Source of the DNA: Epiperipatus broadwayi
Taxonomy: Eukaryota; Onychophora; Udeonychophora; Euonychophora; Peripatidae
Reading direction: 5' to 3'
Assembly (NCBI GenBank): GCA_028023455.1
Contig: JAQFVV010012394.1
Location: forward strand, 27,483,010 to 27,547,009
Length of the DNA: 64,000 bases
The position numbers and the translations under genes are program-made. The first letter of the stretch is position 1. Each line of letters opens with the position of its first letter. Below the pieces are notes generated by a model. The model searched no databases, was not told where the DNA came from, and was given only the letters and a program-made list of their open reading frames with translations. Shown here piece by piece: positions 42,401 to 54,400 of the stretch.

Positions 42401-45400
42401 GCCAACTTAAGATTGACACAGACAAATACAACCAAGGGTCATACAATTTAAAATCAAATAAATGAATTGATAACATGACAAGAAAATTTAAAATAGCATA
42501 GCAAAAATAGAATAAATCACTAATTTTGTTAGAAAACATTTTAAAAATATAATAAAGTTTCATTTAATTTAATTTCTTATGTATTCCTTACATTCATCAT
42601 ACCTACTGAAAAAATTGTTTGCATTAATTATTTGTTCGTTAAATATACTATTTTCAGATTTGTTTTTTAAATAAATTGTAATAATTTCATACTTTCAAAC
42701 ATATATTATGTCACTTTGTTTTGTTTACATTTAAGCCATTTGCCATTATTGCTATTAAAATTTCTTCTCAATTTTTTTTTTTTTTCTTGAAACATCAATG
42801 ACTTAATTCTTATCAAATTTGATATGCAGATGGTGGTTTCAATAAGTAGTAGTATATACATGCAACCAGCATCAAGTTTTATTTATTTAAATATATATAT
42901 AAATCAATATTCTGAAAGGAATTATTCTTCACACATGCGCTAGAATTGACACGCAATCTCTCCTGTCAATAATTGTTTTAAAACTATAAGTAGTTCACTT
43001 ATGGTTAAAGTTTATTCTTTAATTAAATTAATAATTATTGACCATGCCTAAATTAGAGTTTGACCTTATTATTAGTCTGATTATTAAATCAGTATATTAC
43101 TTATACAAATTCAATTTATATATCACAAGGAAGAGAAAGTTTCACATTTTTAACTATCTGTGACAATGATTCTTATTAGTTTATGTAATATGCCAATTTA
43201 ATAATCAGGCTAATAGTAAGTTCAAACTCTAATTTAGACTTGGTCAATAATTCTTAGTTTATTTAAAGAATAAATTTTAACCATAGTGGACTACTTACCA
43301 TTTTAAAACAATTATTGGCAGGAGAGAGTACATGTCAATTCTAGTGCATGTATGAATAATAGCTCCTTCCACAATATTATATATATATATAAATCATATT
43401 ATTAATTAATAAATCAATATTTATAATTATTAAATGTGAAATATGAAAATTGGAAATAAGAACTTAGAAAATAAAAGTTTCATTTGTTTGTCATTTTAAA
43501 ACAATTATACAAATGTAATAGAAGGAAAGTAATGTTGAGTATTTTTTTAAAAATTTGACTGAAGTATTGATTGACAAATATCATGATGATAGTGTAAGAT
43601 ACACAGAGGCTAAACTCTCCATACAGTAGTGACACTCAGTGTAAACCAGAATAATCAATAGATGCAAGAAGGTTTGTGCATAAATCCCTATATAGTGCCT
43701 ACTCATCCAATATCCCCAGACTAGTTTCTAGCTTGTGACTTTCATCAATGAAGAATCTTGGATCTGAAAGCCCTGCACCTAGCTCCAAGATTCCTCACTG
43801 ATGAAAGCCACAAGCTAGAAACTAGTCTGGTGATATTGGATGAGTAGGCACTAGATAGGGATTTTATGCACAAACCTTCTTGAATCCATTAATTACTTTG
43901 GCTTGCACTGAGTGTCGCTACTGTAGGGAGGGTTTTGCCTGTGTAAACAGTTTGTGTAAGCCTAAAGAATGGTAATCATGTGATGATAGTATAAGATAAA
44001 CAATTAAAACTTGATAAGGATTTAAAATTTGTTAAGAAAAGATGTACAGTCAAGAGATAAAATAATAATATTGAGATAGTCATGTAACTAGATGGAGGAG
44101 CTACTTAAGGTCATTAGTTTACTAAAAATTCTCTTAGATTTATTGAGAAATTGGTATTCAGGTTAACAAGCTGGAATAGTAATAGCTAAAACTGTTGATT
44201 CTTAGCTTTGGAAAAAAATGCATGGTACTCAAATTTATTCAAGACATTGCCAGAAAATCAGTCAAAAATAACTCTAGATTGTTGTATAAAGTGAGACTGG
44301 TTATCTACCCAATACTGTGGAATTCATCATCACTGTGTAAGACTACTGAGTATTGCTGACAATCAACATCAAATGGTGTGAGGGAGAAGGAGTATGTCCC
44401 TGGTTCCATTCACAAATTGGAGTATTTCAACACAAAGTAGTCTGAATTTGGAAATAATTGTCTAAAAAGTCTAAAAACAGTGGCGGAAATCTATCAATTT
44501 ACAACATACAAAAGTTTTAAAGAAGTAGCCAGTTAAAAATGAAGATTAAAAGTGAAAGGCCTTAGTTTGATAATATTAATATATTTAGTATGTGGGTACA
44601 CATATTAAAATGTGAGGCCGAGGCTATTATTATTTCTCTCTGTTTAATTTATTGTATTTAGAAAGTAACTCTTCTTACATATATTACTGTTTATATTTAA
44701 TTTTTTTCAAGTGTTTTAGATTATTGAATGTAATTAGTATAATCTTTAAATTTTCTTTTTTTTAAAAAAAAGGTGGTCATTTTAATAATTAACACTTGAA
44801 AAGGTGAAAATTCTGGGTGTAGATTTTCTTGTTGCCGGTAATATAGTACTTGTTCGAATTTTTTTTCCCCAGCAAGTTAATTTGACAAAGTTGTTAACTT
44901 TGAAAGTAGATTGAATGACGTTTGGGAGTTACCATTTCTATCAGAGGGAGGGAAGGTTTTGCTCGTATTCAAATAACTTATTTTTGCTTTCATGTAAAAA
45001 GTTTTTTATTTTCTATTTATAAAGCTTTACTTTATCTACAGCAACTATTACTTACTTATCTTGATAAATATATAATAACAAACATGTAATATTATCGATG
45101 TATATTTTTGCTGATGATGTTGGATTAAATTAATTATTATTGCTTGATTTATCTTAGGTATCTTTATTCTTCCATATATCTGTTTTATGTGTAAGTTATA
45201 TATATAAAAAAGCGTTGGCGGCCTAAATGGTTAGCATAGCTGCCTTCCAAGCAGCTGGCCCGGGTTCGATTCCCGGTCAACGCATTTGACATATGAAAAA
45301 AAAAAAGAGAGGAAACTATGTAAGAATTAAATCTATACCCTTGGAAGTAAACAGAATGGATCATATTAATAAAAAATTACAATTATCAAGTCAAGTCACA

Positions 45401-48400
45401 CAACGTGGTGCAAGACAGCTTCTTTAACAAAGTCAGGAATCTCTACGCCAGTTCATAATACCACAAAACTTGACAGCCATCCTACATTTTCCCTTACTAT
45501 TTTCTATTGCACAACATCCAAAAACTTTTCTTTCTACCACATTTTGATAAATTCATTTTCATCCATTAAATAGGTTTATTCCCAAAGTCACTCATATCAT
45601 TATTCAATTCCAACTTTTATATCAAAATCCCACTTTCTGTATAATCACTTAGTCAATACTCAACTTTCCTATAACTTCATTATTTGCATTCTTTCTGTCT
45701 AGGTTTATATTCTGTTTGCCTATTGTTCGATGCAGTCATAGAGGGGCAGATTCTGGAATATAAGATCCATGGAATGCACCTGGTTCTGTCACTTGCAATA
45801 CTCAAACTTCTTATGAACTTCAAAACCATTTGATTATTTATATATATGCTTAAGATTTCTACACCCTCATTATAAAATTTATAAATCAAATTACCCAAAT
45901 TATTCTATTTAGACATAAATTCTCTTGTAGCTATTCTTCTTATTTCTATATATATACTCAAACACTTTTTACTCTCCATACCTGCTCTACATCTCTCTGA
46001 AAGTGGCAGAGATATCATGATCTTTTCTGATATCTGTATTTTTGAGCAAAAATCCTAATAGTGTTTTCATAGCATTTCATTTCTGTTCACTAATATCTAG
46101 TGTTATCATATACACCTTTATAATTTCATCAATGTAGTATTACTAGATTGCCATTAACATATTTATGGATAATAGTTATGAATGTGGCTGTATGTTCAAA
46201 TACATACACACAAAATGGTTAATTGAAATGACAATGTATATACGTGTATGAAGAGATATACTCATTAAATTAAAATCTAGCTTTTAAAGATTAGTAAACT
46301 TAAATAATAAATAAAAAAAGTAAAATTAAGTCAGAAAATATTATTTTCTAAGTACAGCGAAATAGTAATTAGTTAAATCTCTAGAAATAAGTTATGAAAT
46401 TTCTTCATATTATATATAGATATAAAAATAATTACATGACTGTGAGTTCCAGATTCAGTCATAGATAACCACTAAAGAATCTAAAAATAAGTTCAATAGA
46501 ATTAATAAGAAGTAAATTTCTCCAGTCATGGATGTATCATCAACAAATGAATTAAATTATCTTATCGGCAGGATCAGAAATAGGAATCAATCAGACGAGA
46601 ACAAATTGAACAGTTAATCTATGCCAGCCAAGTGGAAAAAAAAAGAACTCACTCTTGTGGAGAGGCTTCATGTGTGCGGATGAACTTTTACACTAGATGC
46701 TGGACATCACTGTACATACCTTAAGCCTAAACTTGCCTCCAAACATGTAAAAAGCAAGTCAAGATGCTGAACCAGGTTGTATAGATCTTTATTATCATTT
46801 CTATATACCTTTGGGTTCATTTATATATTTGGTTAATTTGTATATATGATATTAATAATGTAATTAATTGTTTTAGCGTGATATTAAAAATTAAACATAG
46901 TAGTCTGTAGTTTTCACCAGGGGAGAAATTCAAACTTCATGCTGTCTGATGAGCAAGAATTTTGATTCCAGACATCACAATAACTTATGCTAGTAATTAT
47001 GAATTGAAAACATCTGTCAGATTATCAAAAAGATATAATATTAAGGTTAAAAAAAAATATTCAAACGGTATTTTTGCTCAAGAGTTCGTAATAAGTTCAT
47101 GTTCTGGAAGTTCAAGCATTGGAATTGATCCTAGGACAACACAATTCTGGGTCGGACACTCTATCACTGTGTTAAACTGGACAACAATCAGTGGTTTGTT
47201 GTTAAGGAGGTCATGACATTTGAGAACTCAAAATGACATAGATGAGTTGCAATCACTAATAGACCATAGTACTGACCCATGAGAATTAATAAAGCATTTC
47301 ATTTCTGCTTATAAATATTTTCTGTAAATGCATGTGCATATTACTTCAACAGTATATTGAGATTGCATGAATTGTGCCAATAACTACGTACTAAATGCAT
47401 GTCCAGCTCTCCATTTCGAAGATGGCTGAAGTAACCAGATAATAAGATGTTGCAATTTAAGGGACAATTTTGCTTCTCGTCTGTGATCATTTACAACTGC
47501 TTACCATCCCCTTAAAAAAATTCATTCTAGCTTCTCTAATATTTACATCGTAAGCTTTAATAAACAATGCCCCCCCCCCCCAGCATTAACACAAAGAATG
47601 ATATCATAAATTTTAATCATCAATGTTTGCAAATGCTTGATATCTCCTGCAGATAATTTATTCTAAGACTTCAATTTCTTAAAACAGCACTCTACCCTTT
47701 GAATATCTGCCTCTGCCCCCCCCCCCTAACGTAACTGAACACTTCAATAATCAGAGCTAAATTGTAAATCAGGGCGTTTTGCCCTGACAATAAATACCCA
47801 TTTTATTATAGCTTAATATTACTCCATAATTTTTTTACAATATGTGTGTGTGCTAGCCAAAGTGGCTTCTGATGACAACAACGAATTATATGTGTAAGTA
47901 TACATGTTTTTATGTGTACAAAGACACAAACAAGTTTTAATAATTCTAAAATAAAATAAAAAGTTAAAAGATTCGATTATACGCATAATAATTAACCAAA
48001 CATCAATCTTCAACTAATAAGCTTGATTCAGGAAGTATTTTCCTTCCTTTAACAAAAGAATTTCCTAAAGGCAAGACAATACAAAATATGCTACTTCCGT
48101 TTTGAGTGACTAAAACGTCAGCTCATTTGAAAATAAAATTTTAACAAAAGAATTGCAGAAATATTTCTTTTACAAAAAAAAAAAAATCCTGTACAATATT
48201 TCATCTGACGTTTAAAACTAACAACATCCATTATTTATTTATTTAGAATATGGATTTTTTTAAAAAACAGCTTAAGTATTTACAAAATATAAAAGAATCT
48301 GAAGAGATTCCGACCAGGGAATGGATTCACCAGTGCTTTAATTTCTTCAATTCCCAATTTGTTTACAACATTCACTGTTTTATAAAGTTGTTCTGAATAA

Positions 48401-51400
48401 ATTTAATGAGACTACGACATATTAAAAAAAAGAGCCCCATAGTGTGACGGTAGTACATCCACCTATCATACATATGCCCTGAGTTCGAAATCAGAGCCAA
48501 GTAAAAAAATTTTTTTTTTTTTTAAACAAGGATTGAAATTTTTTGTCCTCGGGGTAGCCTGCTCATTAGCTACTAAATATTCAATATTTGTCATTAGGCT
48601 GCAGAAAGGAGTTTGTTATTAACTGACAGGAAACCTTTGATTCCTCTTGGAGGCCTTAAAAAACTGAGCAGGGCAAATGACTAAATGTCCACTCCATATG
48701 TTCTTGATTTTGTAGCTGTTATTACTGTGTGATTATTCATATAGCGTATGAACATAGATGCACTGCTCAACAACACACATTAGCCAGATGGTGAGTTTAT
48801 AGGCTTTTTACCTATGAGTTTAAGATCAAAAAACACTCACGGTCTTGCTTCTCAGTTGCCTGATAAGACAGAATGAATGTGTGTGAGTGAAATTTTTTTC
48901 TAATAGATATATACAATCATGATGCCAAAAATAAATCATGGCCTTTATTCCCAGGAAGCTGTAAAGTCACCAGCCAAAACAGCAGTTGGTGGCCAAAGGC
49001 GGAGAATGCTAAGAATTCCCTGATTGCGGACCCAGGCTGCCATTTGATGATGACTTCTTGCTTAGCTACTTACAACTGCTACTTATAACTGCAGATCACT
49101 TTCAAAGAAAGGAAACTGCAAGAATTGGAAGAAGAACTGACTTATATTAAATGGGACATTATTGGACTTTGTGAAAGTAGAAGAAAAGATGAAGAGACAA
49201 TTGATTTAAAAAATAAACATGTACTCTATTACAAAGGCACAAATATTGGAAGTACAAGTGGAGTAGGATTCATTATAAATAAAAAGTGGAAGAACAACAT
49301 TGTGGAGATTGATGGTGTATCGGACAGAGTGGGAAGATTAGTTATACAACTTAATAGCAGATACCAAATGCAGATAATTCAGGTTTATGCCCCAACAAGT
49401 TCTCATAGTGATGAAGTAGTAGAAGATTTTTATATGGATGTACAAAAGGCTTTTGATCAGAATAAACAACATTTTAAAATTGTTATGGAAGACTTTAATG
49501 CTAGAATTGGTAAACAAATGAAAGATGAAAGTGCTGTAGATAATTTTGGTTATGGTAATAGAAATGAGAGAGGACATAGACTTGTGGAGTTTGCAGGAAA
49601 AGGAAAACTTTATATTATGAATTATTATTTTGAGAAAAATGTTAAAAGGAAATGGACATGGAAGCATCCAAATGAAAGTACAGCAGAATTGGATTATATT
49701 TTGACTAACAGAAAATACATATTTCAAGATTGTAATGTTCTTAATAAATTTAACACAGGAAGTGATCGTCAATTAGTAAGATGTAAGATACATGTTAATG
49801 CAAAACTAGAGAGACAAAAGTTATTAAGAAAAACAATATTCACAATTGATATTCCTAATCTTCAGAAACATTCTAATGAATTTAAATTAGAACTTGCAAA
49901 TCAGTTTCAAGTATTAGTAGATTTTGAACATGATTCAGATTTGAATGAAATTAATAAGAAAATAACTGATACATTTTTAAAAACTGCAACCAAGATAGCT
50001 GGTAAAACAAAACAGCAATTGACCAATAAAATTTTCTACTGAGACTAAAGAATAATGAAGAAAAGAAGAAATATGAAGATATATAAAAATGATGCATTAA
50101 AAAGGATTGAATATCTCGAATTTCATAAAATGATACGAAAAAGAGTTGATAATAATATAAGAAAGTATAATTGTGAACTAATAAGGAAAGCTGTAGAAGA
50201 GAATAAAAGTCTCAAGAGTGTAAAACAACATTTTGGTATTGGTAGGAAATTTATATCTGCAATAAAAAAAAAAAATGAAACTATTACTAAAAAGAGAGAT
50301 GACATCATGAAATGGGTAGAAGAGTTCTATCAAAAATTATATAGTAATAAAGAACAAGTATCTCCTACATCTATTATATCTTCCAAATTGCCCAGAATTT
50401 TAAATGAAGAAGTGAGACATGCAATTAAATTTATGAAGAAAGGAAAAGCTCCAGGTAATGATGGAATTATAATCGATATATTAAAAGAAGCAGGTGAAGA
50501 AATAGAAATTTTTTTGGCAAAGTTATATACCAAATGTCTAAATGATAAAGATGTACCAAGTGATTGGAAGAATGCAGTATTAATATTAATATTTAAAAAA
50601 GGTGATAAAGAAGATATTAGAAATTACAGACCTATAAGCCTTTTATCAGTTTTATACAAAATTTTTACCAAGATATTTACAACTCATCTACAGAAAATAC
50701 TGGATTTCAACCAACCAAAAGAACTGGTTTTAGCATAGTAAATCATATCCATGTATTGAGAAAAATCATAGAAAGGACCAATGAATTATGAATTGCCATT
50801 ATGCTTTGAATTTGTAGATTATGAAAAAGCATTTGATTCTATAATCATTTCTTCAGTGATTAAAGCATTGGATCATCAAGATATAGACCCAGAATATTTA
50901 TAAAAATGCAACAGCAAAGAAGGTTAATATTGACAAGGGTGTAAAACCGGTCGACTCCATATCTCCAAAATTTTTTACAGCAGTTATACAAGAAGTATTT
51001 TGTGGATTAAAATGGGAAGCTAAAGGAATAAAAGCAGATTGAGATTATTTAAGTCATTTGGATTTTGCAGATGATGTAGTTTTTTTTTGCAAACAATGCT
51101 TTAGCGCTTCAGAAAATGTTGCAGGAGTTATTAGATGAAAGTAAGAAAGTAGGACTAAAGATAAATGTTAAAAAGACTAAAGTAATGTTCAATGGATTTT
51201 CTCAAAAGATGAAAATAAAGATTGATTATGATGAGTTAGAAGAAATTAACAACTACAAATACCTTGATCAGATTATTACTACAGATGAAAACATAATGGA
51301 TGAAATTAATCATAGAATAGAATTAAACTTGGTTGGACTGCTTTTGATAGAAATAACTTAATACTAAAAGGAAATATGCCTATGTGTTTGAAAAGGAAGT

Positions 51401-54400
51401 TTTTTAATAAATGTGTTTTACCAGTTCTTACTTATGGATCTGAGACTTGGACACTTAATAGAAGAGCAATACAGACATTTCAGACCACTCAAAGAAGTAT
51501 GGAGAGATTCATGTTAGGTATAACAAGAAGGGATCAAAAATGCAATATATGGGTAAGAGAACAAACAGGTGTTCCTGACATTGTTGAAAGAATTAAAAGA
51601 CCAAAGTGGAGTTGGGCTGGATATATTGCTAGAAGAGATGATAATAGATGGATAATTGAAATCTTACACTGGATTCCAAGAGATTGTAAAAGACCTAGCA
51701 AGAGACTGCATGTGACATGGATGAATGAAATAAGAAAATGTGCAGGGGTGGTGTGGAGAAGAGAGACTAGAGATCAGAGAAGATGGTTTGAACTTGGATA
51801 GGCCTTCAACATGCAGTGAAATGATAATGGTTGACAATAATGATTGGTTATTAAATGGGTATCCAACTATTTTTTATCTACAGTGCAAAACAATGATGAA
51901 AAAATATTCAAACTCTCACTACCTGATAATTGGAAATCCCAGTAAGTTTTGTCTACTCTTTCACCATTCTTTTAAGACGATCTATCGGAGAGATCTTTTC
52001 TTGTAATAGGCTACTTAAAAACTGCTTAAACTTGTATACTTTACCAAGTAAGCTATAGTTTAAAAACTGAATAGCTAACATTGTTAAATACAATTTTGGA
52101 TCTCTAAATAAGACATAAGGCATACAAAGATGTTAATAAAGAATTAGTGTAAAGAGTGGTCAAATATACAGGAGCTTTGGGAGAGAAAATTTTCCTTATT
52201 CTAAGTAGAATAATTGAATGGCTTTATTGCTCAAGACTTCATAAGAAGTCTGAGCAGTTAAAGTGCAAGAAAAGGATCTTCTGCTCTAAAGTCTTAACAC
52301 TTTACTACTACACTCAGGCATACAGAGCTTTATACTACATTTTGAAATGTGACATTTGGTGAACTATATAGGTTCAATATAACAAAATCTATTCCGATTG
52401 CATATATGCATACATCATACATAGTATCTTACAAAACAATGCGCATAACATGAACAGTGTCATTTCAAAAATAAATCGTCACTTGCAACAATATTAATTT
52501 AGATGTAAATGCCAAGCAATATACCTCTCAGTTGTAGTTTCTCAAGTGAGACATTTTTACATAATCAAACACGATAAATTTGTCATCTTTTTAATGACAA
52601 TAAATAAAATTGACAACTAGAAAATATTAATTGTTTAATGCATTGTTGCTATTATTAAAAAATATTTTTAAAATACTAAAGCAAGCATTAACTTAGCACC
52701 AACAGGTGCACAGCATCCTTCCAATCAATATTGAAGACTACAAATGGGCACACCAGACAGATTGAACTGATCACAAAAAAGTTTCTTCAATATTATATTG
52801 ATAGAAATAAAACTACACTATTTACTCTTACCTCAAAAGTTTAATAGATGTCAAGATCCAAGAAATAGTTCAGAAATGGCATTTAATGCAATCTCAAAAA
52901 TTCACATTTTAATAAATTTAAAAAAGTGCCATATTCGTTACCTGTGATGAAATGCAAATGCAATAAACATAGATTAAAAATCATCCATAAGGCTAAAAAA
53001 GCTTTTTTCAAAATGATCTCACAAAATGCACCATCTTTCTCAAAACTAAAGATCTAATAAAAACCCTAATTGCAATTTTGAATCTAGCATAAGAACAATA
53101 TCACATGTCTTTCCATAAATAATTACTCTTTCTTATTGCATTTCCAAATATATACCATATAATACTAAATCATTAGCAGTTGAAGTTAGGAGATATAAAA
53201 GTTCTGAAGAAGATTGCTGGAGCAATCGAAACTGTAAACTGTAAAAGAGGGTGGTAAATAAAGCATTGTGTAACAGTAGTAAAGTGCATGGATGATTTAG
53301 TATTATATGATTTTCCATAAAGAAAGAAATTTTTGAAACAAATACCAAATCTTTGTGATAAAATTGCCCCCCCCCTTTCCCATTTGATTCTATCTTGACT
53401 TTTGATGATATTTTCTGCCTAAACATTAGAATTTTCTCTTTTTAACAAATATAATTTGTTTTTATACTATTGAAGTCTCTGATTGTGACAAAGTTGCAGC
53501 TGTACCAGCAAAACGTATCCCTAAACTTACTCTAGTGCCTATCCAATTGCTTGAAATTATTCTTATTCAATACATACTCAAAGATAATAACTTTAATAAT
53601 CACATCCACAACCTATGTTCTTATATATCTACATTTAAAATTATGAAAAAAAATATTTTCAGTGCTTTTCTTTTAAAAAATTACCATTTTTTAAATAAAA
53701 TTGCCTTATTTAAAGAAATTATCAATATTTATTGAAATGCGGTTAAGACTTGTAGAGGTCTCTACCTTCGTATTTTCAAGTGCACATGCTTAAAGGTTTA
53801 AGGCCTTAGTAAATATTAATTATATAATAGCACTAAGATTATCATTGAAAAGGGTGTACAACAAGGTAACTCCATATCTCCAAAACTTTTTACCGAAGTT
53901 TTTTAAAAAGTACTTTGTGGATTAAAATGAGAAATTTTAAGGGAATACAAGTAAATGAATATTATTTAGGACATCTAGGTGTTTTTGCAAATACTGCTTC
54001 AGAGGTTCAGAAAATATTCCAAGAGTGATCAAATAAAAGTAAAAAAAGTTGAACCAAAGGTAAGTGTTAAAAAAATTAAAATAATATTCAATGGATTTTC
54101 TCAAAAAAAAGAAAATAAGGATCGATAATGATGAATTAGAAGAAGTCTTAACAACTACAAATACCTTGGAAAGACTCTTAATGCAAATGGGAACATAGAA
54201 TTAAACTTGGATAGAGTGAAAGGTTTTTAATAAATGTTTTTAACCATGAATCATTTATGAATTTGAGACTTAAACACTTAACAGAAAAGCACGACTTCAG
54301 ATCATTTAACAAAGTAAGGAGAGATATATATTAGGAATAACAGGAAGAGACAAATCAAAATACATGGGTCAAAGAACATATAGCTATTACTAACATCATT

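Larger units (their letters stand above)
48940..51845 (+). mobile_element. RTE-type LINE, near full length but decayed
   Basis: Plus-strand element, antisense to the host gene, in intron 1. An endonuclease frame, an RT in several frames and a C-terminal YGSETW/WAGYIARR region occur in order, followed by a short 3' end with TGATAATGG-like repeats, as in RTE elements. Numerous stops and shifts interrupt RT between 50738 and 51376. A second, shorter copy of the same family lies at 53838-54625. Confidence 0.8.

Noticed and set aside
45212-45284. Firm call of a working tRNA-Gly gene
   Set aside because: No T4 terminator and a SINE-like shared tail; kept as tRNA-like with reduced confidence.
49338-49772. 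Minus-strand open frame opposite the RTE endonuclease
   Set aside because: Antisense shadow of a frame with clear endonuclease motifs.
53203-53235. Confident hammerhead ribozyme call
   Set aside because: The core has an extra base before stem II, and no stem III or cleavage site could be assigned by eye.
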